A stretch of 64,000 nt of DNA from Gordonibacter massiliensis (ex Traore et al. 2017) (GTDB lineage Bacteria; Actinomycetota; Coriobacteriia; Coriobacteriales; Eggerthellaceae): positions 2,290,168-2,354,167 of the forward strand of contig LT827128.1 in assembly GCA_900170005.1 (NCBI GenBank). Direction: 5' to 3'. Below, in pieces: positions 61,705 to 64,000 of this stretch. The notes below the pieces were generated by a model. That model was not told where the DNA came from. It did no database searches and saw only the letters and a list, made by a program, of their open reading frames with translations. Within the stretch, counting starts at the first letter, position 1; each line of letters opens with the position of its first letter. Made by a program: the position numbers and the translations under genes.

Positions 61705-62634
61705 TTACTCCCTGCCCTTGTTGCACACCAGCAACCACTGGCTGCCGGTGGCGCCGGCGTGGGGGCAGCCGATGCAGGAGGGTTCCTCGCAGGTCTCGGC
61801 GGAGGGCGGGGCATCGAGGTCGGCCGCGGGGGACGCCAAGGCCTCGGCGATGCGCGGAGCCAGCACCGTGGGTGCTCCGGCGGCGCGTTCGGCCTCCATC
61901 GCGCGCAGCACCAGCGCGGCGAACTGGCGCATGCCGCGCGCCGTGGGATGCGTGCCCTCCAGGCCCTCGTAGTCGCGGCCGAGCGCGCGCACGTCGGCCA
62001 CGCGGCAGCCTTGGCGGGCGGCGGCGCTGCGGATGGCGGCGTTGTAGGCGTCGAACGGAACGCCGCGCAAGCGGTACGCGAACGTGGAGCCGGCGCGCCC
62101 GACCACGCGGCCCGGGCACAGGGTGCAGCACCAGATTTCGGCGCGCGGGTAGGCGGCGCGCATCCGCGCGAGCATGGCCTCGTAGGCGGCCCCGAACCGC
62201 TCGGCCGCATCGGCGGGAGCCAAACCGGGTTCGCGTTCCTCGCCCAGCGCGGCAGCGTCCAGGCACACGGGCATTGCGCTGCCCCGGCCGGCCGCCTGGG
62301 CGTCCGCCCCGCCCCAGCCGTAATCGTTGATGCCGATGAACACGAGGACGACATCGGGGGTCTGCCCGTCGCGCGCGAGCGTCGCGATGCGCTCGGCGCT
62401 GTTGCCGGCCGGAAAGCCCGCGCCCTCCACCATGCTGCCCGAGTACGACCCGTTCGCCAGAAGCTCGCCGTCCAGCGCATCCACCACCTGCGCCCACCAC
62501 GTGTCCTGCGGCGCAAGCACGCCGGTCGCCTCCAGCCGTTCGCTTTCGTAGAACACGCGAAAACCCTCCGGGTTGCACCCCTCGAACGTGCTGATGGAAT
62601 TGCCCAGAATGGAGAACAGCCGCTTTTCCGTCAT
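61705..62634 (-). CDS. SGNH/GDSL-type hydrolase
   Basis: A 309-residue esterase-like protein. Block I is FSILGNSISTFEG (GNS in place of GDS), the Gly of block II is in NGSYSGSMV, block III is VFIGINDYG (GxND), and the His of block V is in EGTHPTARGMRQFA. No signal peptide. The C-terminus carries CIGCPHAGATGSQWLLVC, which may bind a metal. Substrate unknown. The ATG at 62634 follows GAAGGGCAAGCG. Confidence 0.82.
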   Translation of the reverse strand: MTEKRLFSILGNSISTFEGCNPEGFRVFYESERLEATGVLAPQDTWWAQVVDALDGELLANGSYSGSMVEGAGFPAGNSAERIATLARDGQTPDVVLVFIGINDYGWGGADAQAAGRGSAMPVCLDAAALGEEREPGLAPADAAERFGAAYEAMLARMRAAYPRAEIWCCTLCPGRVVGRAGSTFAYRLRGVPFDAYNAAIRSAAARQGCRVADVRALGRDYEGLEGTHPTARGMRQFAALVLRAMEAERAAGAPTVLAPRIAEALASPAADLDAPPSAETCEEPSCIGCPHAGATGSQWLLVCNKGRE

Positions 62635-62840
62635 CGCTTGCCCTTCGTCGCCTCGTCGTATCCGGCCGCGCACGGCAGCGCGCGGCGGTTCGGCGACCAT
62701 GATACTAGACCCGTCGCACACCCGCCACGGCGCTGTCCCGATCGGCGCGAATCGACAACGGCGCGCAACGGCGTTCGCGCAGCGTCACGCCTGCCGGCTG
62801 CACGCGGTACGATGCCGCGATCATCCGTTATACTGGCACC

Positions 62841-64000
62841 ATGGAAGACGCTTCGAACATACGCAAGGCGCGGCTTTGGTGCGCCGTGGGGTTCACGAGC
62901 TACTGGGCCTGGCTGTTCCTTCTGCTTATCGCACAGGTATTCGGCGCCCCGCAGCAAACGCCGATCAAGAACGTATGGCTTTGGTGCACAATCGCCCACA
63001 TCGCGGCCCTGATCGTTTTGGGCTTGCTCGCTCGAAGGCTCTCTCCGTATTGCGACAACACAGTCGTTGCCGCAGGCTCCCCTTCCATCATGGCGGCGGG
63101 AACGGGATTGCTGCTAGCAGGCATAGGCATGGATTCCGCGTTCCTGATTCTGTTCGCCCTCGTTTTCGTAGGCGTCGGCACCGCCGGCATGGTGCTGTGC
63201 TGGGGAGAGGTGCTCGCTGCGTTGAGCCCCGGCGGAGAGCAGCGAACCCTGCTGCTCTCTTGCCTGATGGCAAGCATCGCCGTCTACCTGATACTCGCCT
63301 ACCTCCCTGCAGAGGCGTTCTACGTCGTGCTGTTCGCCATGCCCGCCGTCGCCGCGGTTCCCCTTCGAATTTGCACCCGCATGCTCGGCCCCCAACTGCA
63401 CGCAAAGGAAGCCGACGAAGCAAAGCCCGAAAAGCTCACCTCGCGCTTCGGGCTCTTCTGCCTGATCTACTCGGTTCCGCTCGGGTTCTTCCAAGTGAAG
63501 TACACCATGAGCGGCGGCGGGCTGGTCGATTGGGTTCCCGTGCTCGTTCCCTCGTTCCTGATCCTCGCCGTCATCGGCGCGGCGGATTCGCAGCTCGAAC
63601 GCAGGCGCGGTTTCAATTTCATACCCGCGATCGTCATACCGGGAGCCATCGCGGGACTGCTTTTGCTGGCGACCTTCAACGACGGGGACGCGCGGCCCGC
63701 CGGCGTGCTCATCTTCTCTGCCCAGCAGCTACTCACGGTCGTGCTGTATGCGCGCTTCGCCGCCATGGCCAGCCGGGGGAAGAACAACCCCGCAGCCGTG
63801 TTCGCTTTGGGCGTGGGGGCGACGGACGCGGGATTCGTGATCGGCATGTTCGCGGGGGAATCGGCGAACAGGGGCTCGTGGCCCCTGGACCTTACCCTGG
63901 GAATCGCCTACATCGTCGTGCTGGGCGGCTTTTTGGCAACCGGCTTGTTCCAACGCAAGGCGGGCGGCTCCGAAGAGCTCGCTCAACCCGTTACCGGCAT
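62841..64000 (+). CDS. Polytopic membrane protein, probable LuxR-type membrane regulator (3' end outside window)
   Basis: The visible 386 residues form about 10-12 hydrophobic spans (FTSYWAWLFLLLIAQVFG; PSIMAAGTGLLLAGIGMD; VVLFAMPAVAAVPL and so on), after a short polar start MEDASNIRKARLW. In Eggerthella relatives, such 10-12-span N-termini commonly precede a LuxR helix-turn-helix domain; the reading frame leaves the window just where that domain would begin. The function is therefore inferred. The ATG at 62841 lacks a strong ribosome site. Confidence 0.6.
   Translation, partial: MEDASNIRKARLWCAVGFTSYWAWLFLLLIAQVFGAPQQTPIKNVWLWCTIAHIAALIVLGLLARRLSPYCDNTVVAAGSPSIMAAGTGLLLAGIGMDSAFLILFALVFVGVGTAGMVLCWGEVLAALSPGGEQRTLLLSCLMASIAVYLILAYLPAEAFYVVLFAMPAVAAVPLRICTRMLGPQLHAKEADEAKPEKLTSRFGLFCLIYSVPLGFFQVKYTMSGGGLVDWVPVLVPSFLILAVIGAADSQLERRRGFNFIPAIVIPGAIAGLLLLATFNDGDARPAGVLIFSAQQLLTVVLYARFAAMASRGKNNPAAVFALGVGATDAGFVIGMFAGESANRGSWPLDLTLGIAYIVVLGGFLATGLFQRKAGGSEELAQPVTG

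Overview
The window is high-GC actinobacterial DNA that looks like an anaerobic gut Coriobacteriia genome, most likely Eggerthella or a close relative. The supporting evidence is a C-P lyase operon ending in a PHP-type cyclic phosphate dihydrolase (PhnPP, known from Eggerthella lenta and Clostridioides difficile), a twin-arginine fumarate-reductase-like flavoprotein, a molybdopterin/ferredoxin pair, hybrid cluster protein, dehydratase-activase genes, and the absence of any obligately aerobic system. The species call is inference. No rRNA, tRNA or CRISPR array was recognised.

Layout. 1-11907 (minus strand) is a near-complete phosphonate operon read phnD-C-E1-E2-G-H-I-J-K-M-L-PP. It imports phosphonates, activates them, cleaves the C-P bond and turns the cyclic product into ribose-5-phosphate; phnPP runs off the left edge. 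This operon is full of palindromic repeats, several of which are translated as part of PhnL, PhnC, PhnJ and PhnE2. 11908-12655 holds a 36-residue membrane peptide facing an opposing promoter (possible type I toxin-antitoxin). 12656-15976 has an aldo/keto reductase under a MerR-type promoter, and a LysR regulator divergent from a TDT-family transporter. 16010-17349 is a complete IS110-family element whose 5' non-coding end reads as a bridge RNA; its guide segments match both the insertion site (a REP repeat) and the element's own ends.

17437-37470 is mostly housekeeping and stress functions: GH30 glycosidase, small alarmone synthetase, MerR regulator, flavoprotein reductase, a 1269-residue GGDEF/EAL/PAS protein, MazG, a ferritin-VIT iron/manganese exporter, hybrid cluster protein with a divergent Crp/Fnr regulator, isochorismatase, SpoU methyltransferase, a DHA2 efflux pump, a DUF2064 protein and a universal stress protein. 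37832-43344 alternates two RclA/mercuric-reductase-like flavoproteins with two rhodaneses, followed by a zinc-ribbon peptide and an aquaporin. 43452-45451 holds two paralogous LysR regulators, and 45771-49094 a three-gene set related to 2-hydroxyacyl-CoA dehydratase and its activase.

50324-57343 is visibly lower in GC and looks acquired: two MFS carriers, a four-cluster ferredoxin and a soluble molybdopterin oxidoreductase, with a divergent LysR gene. The right end carries CIRCE-controlled htpG, an AbiE toxin-antitoxin pair with its operator, an SGNH hydrolase, and the start of a polytopic membrane protein that may be a membrane-bound LuxR regulator.
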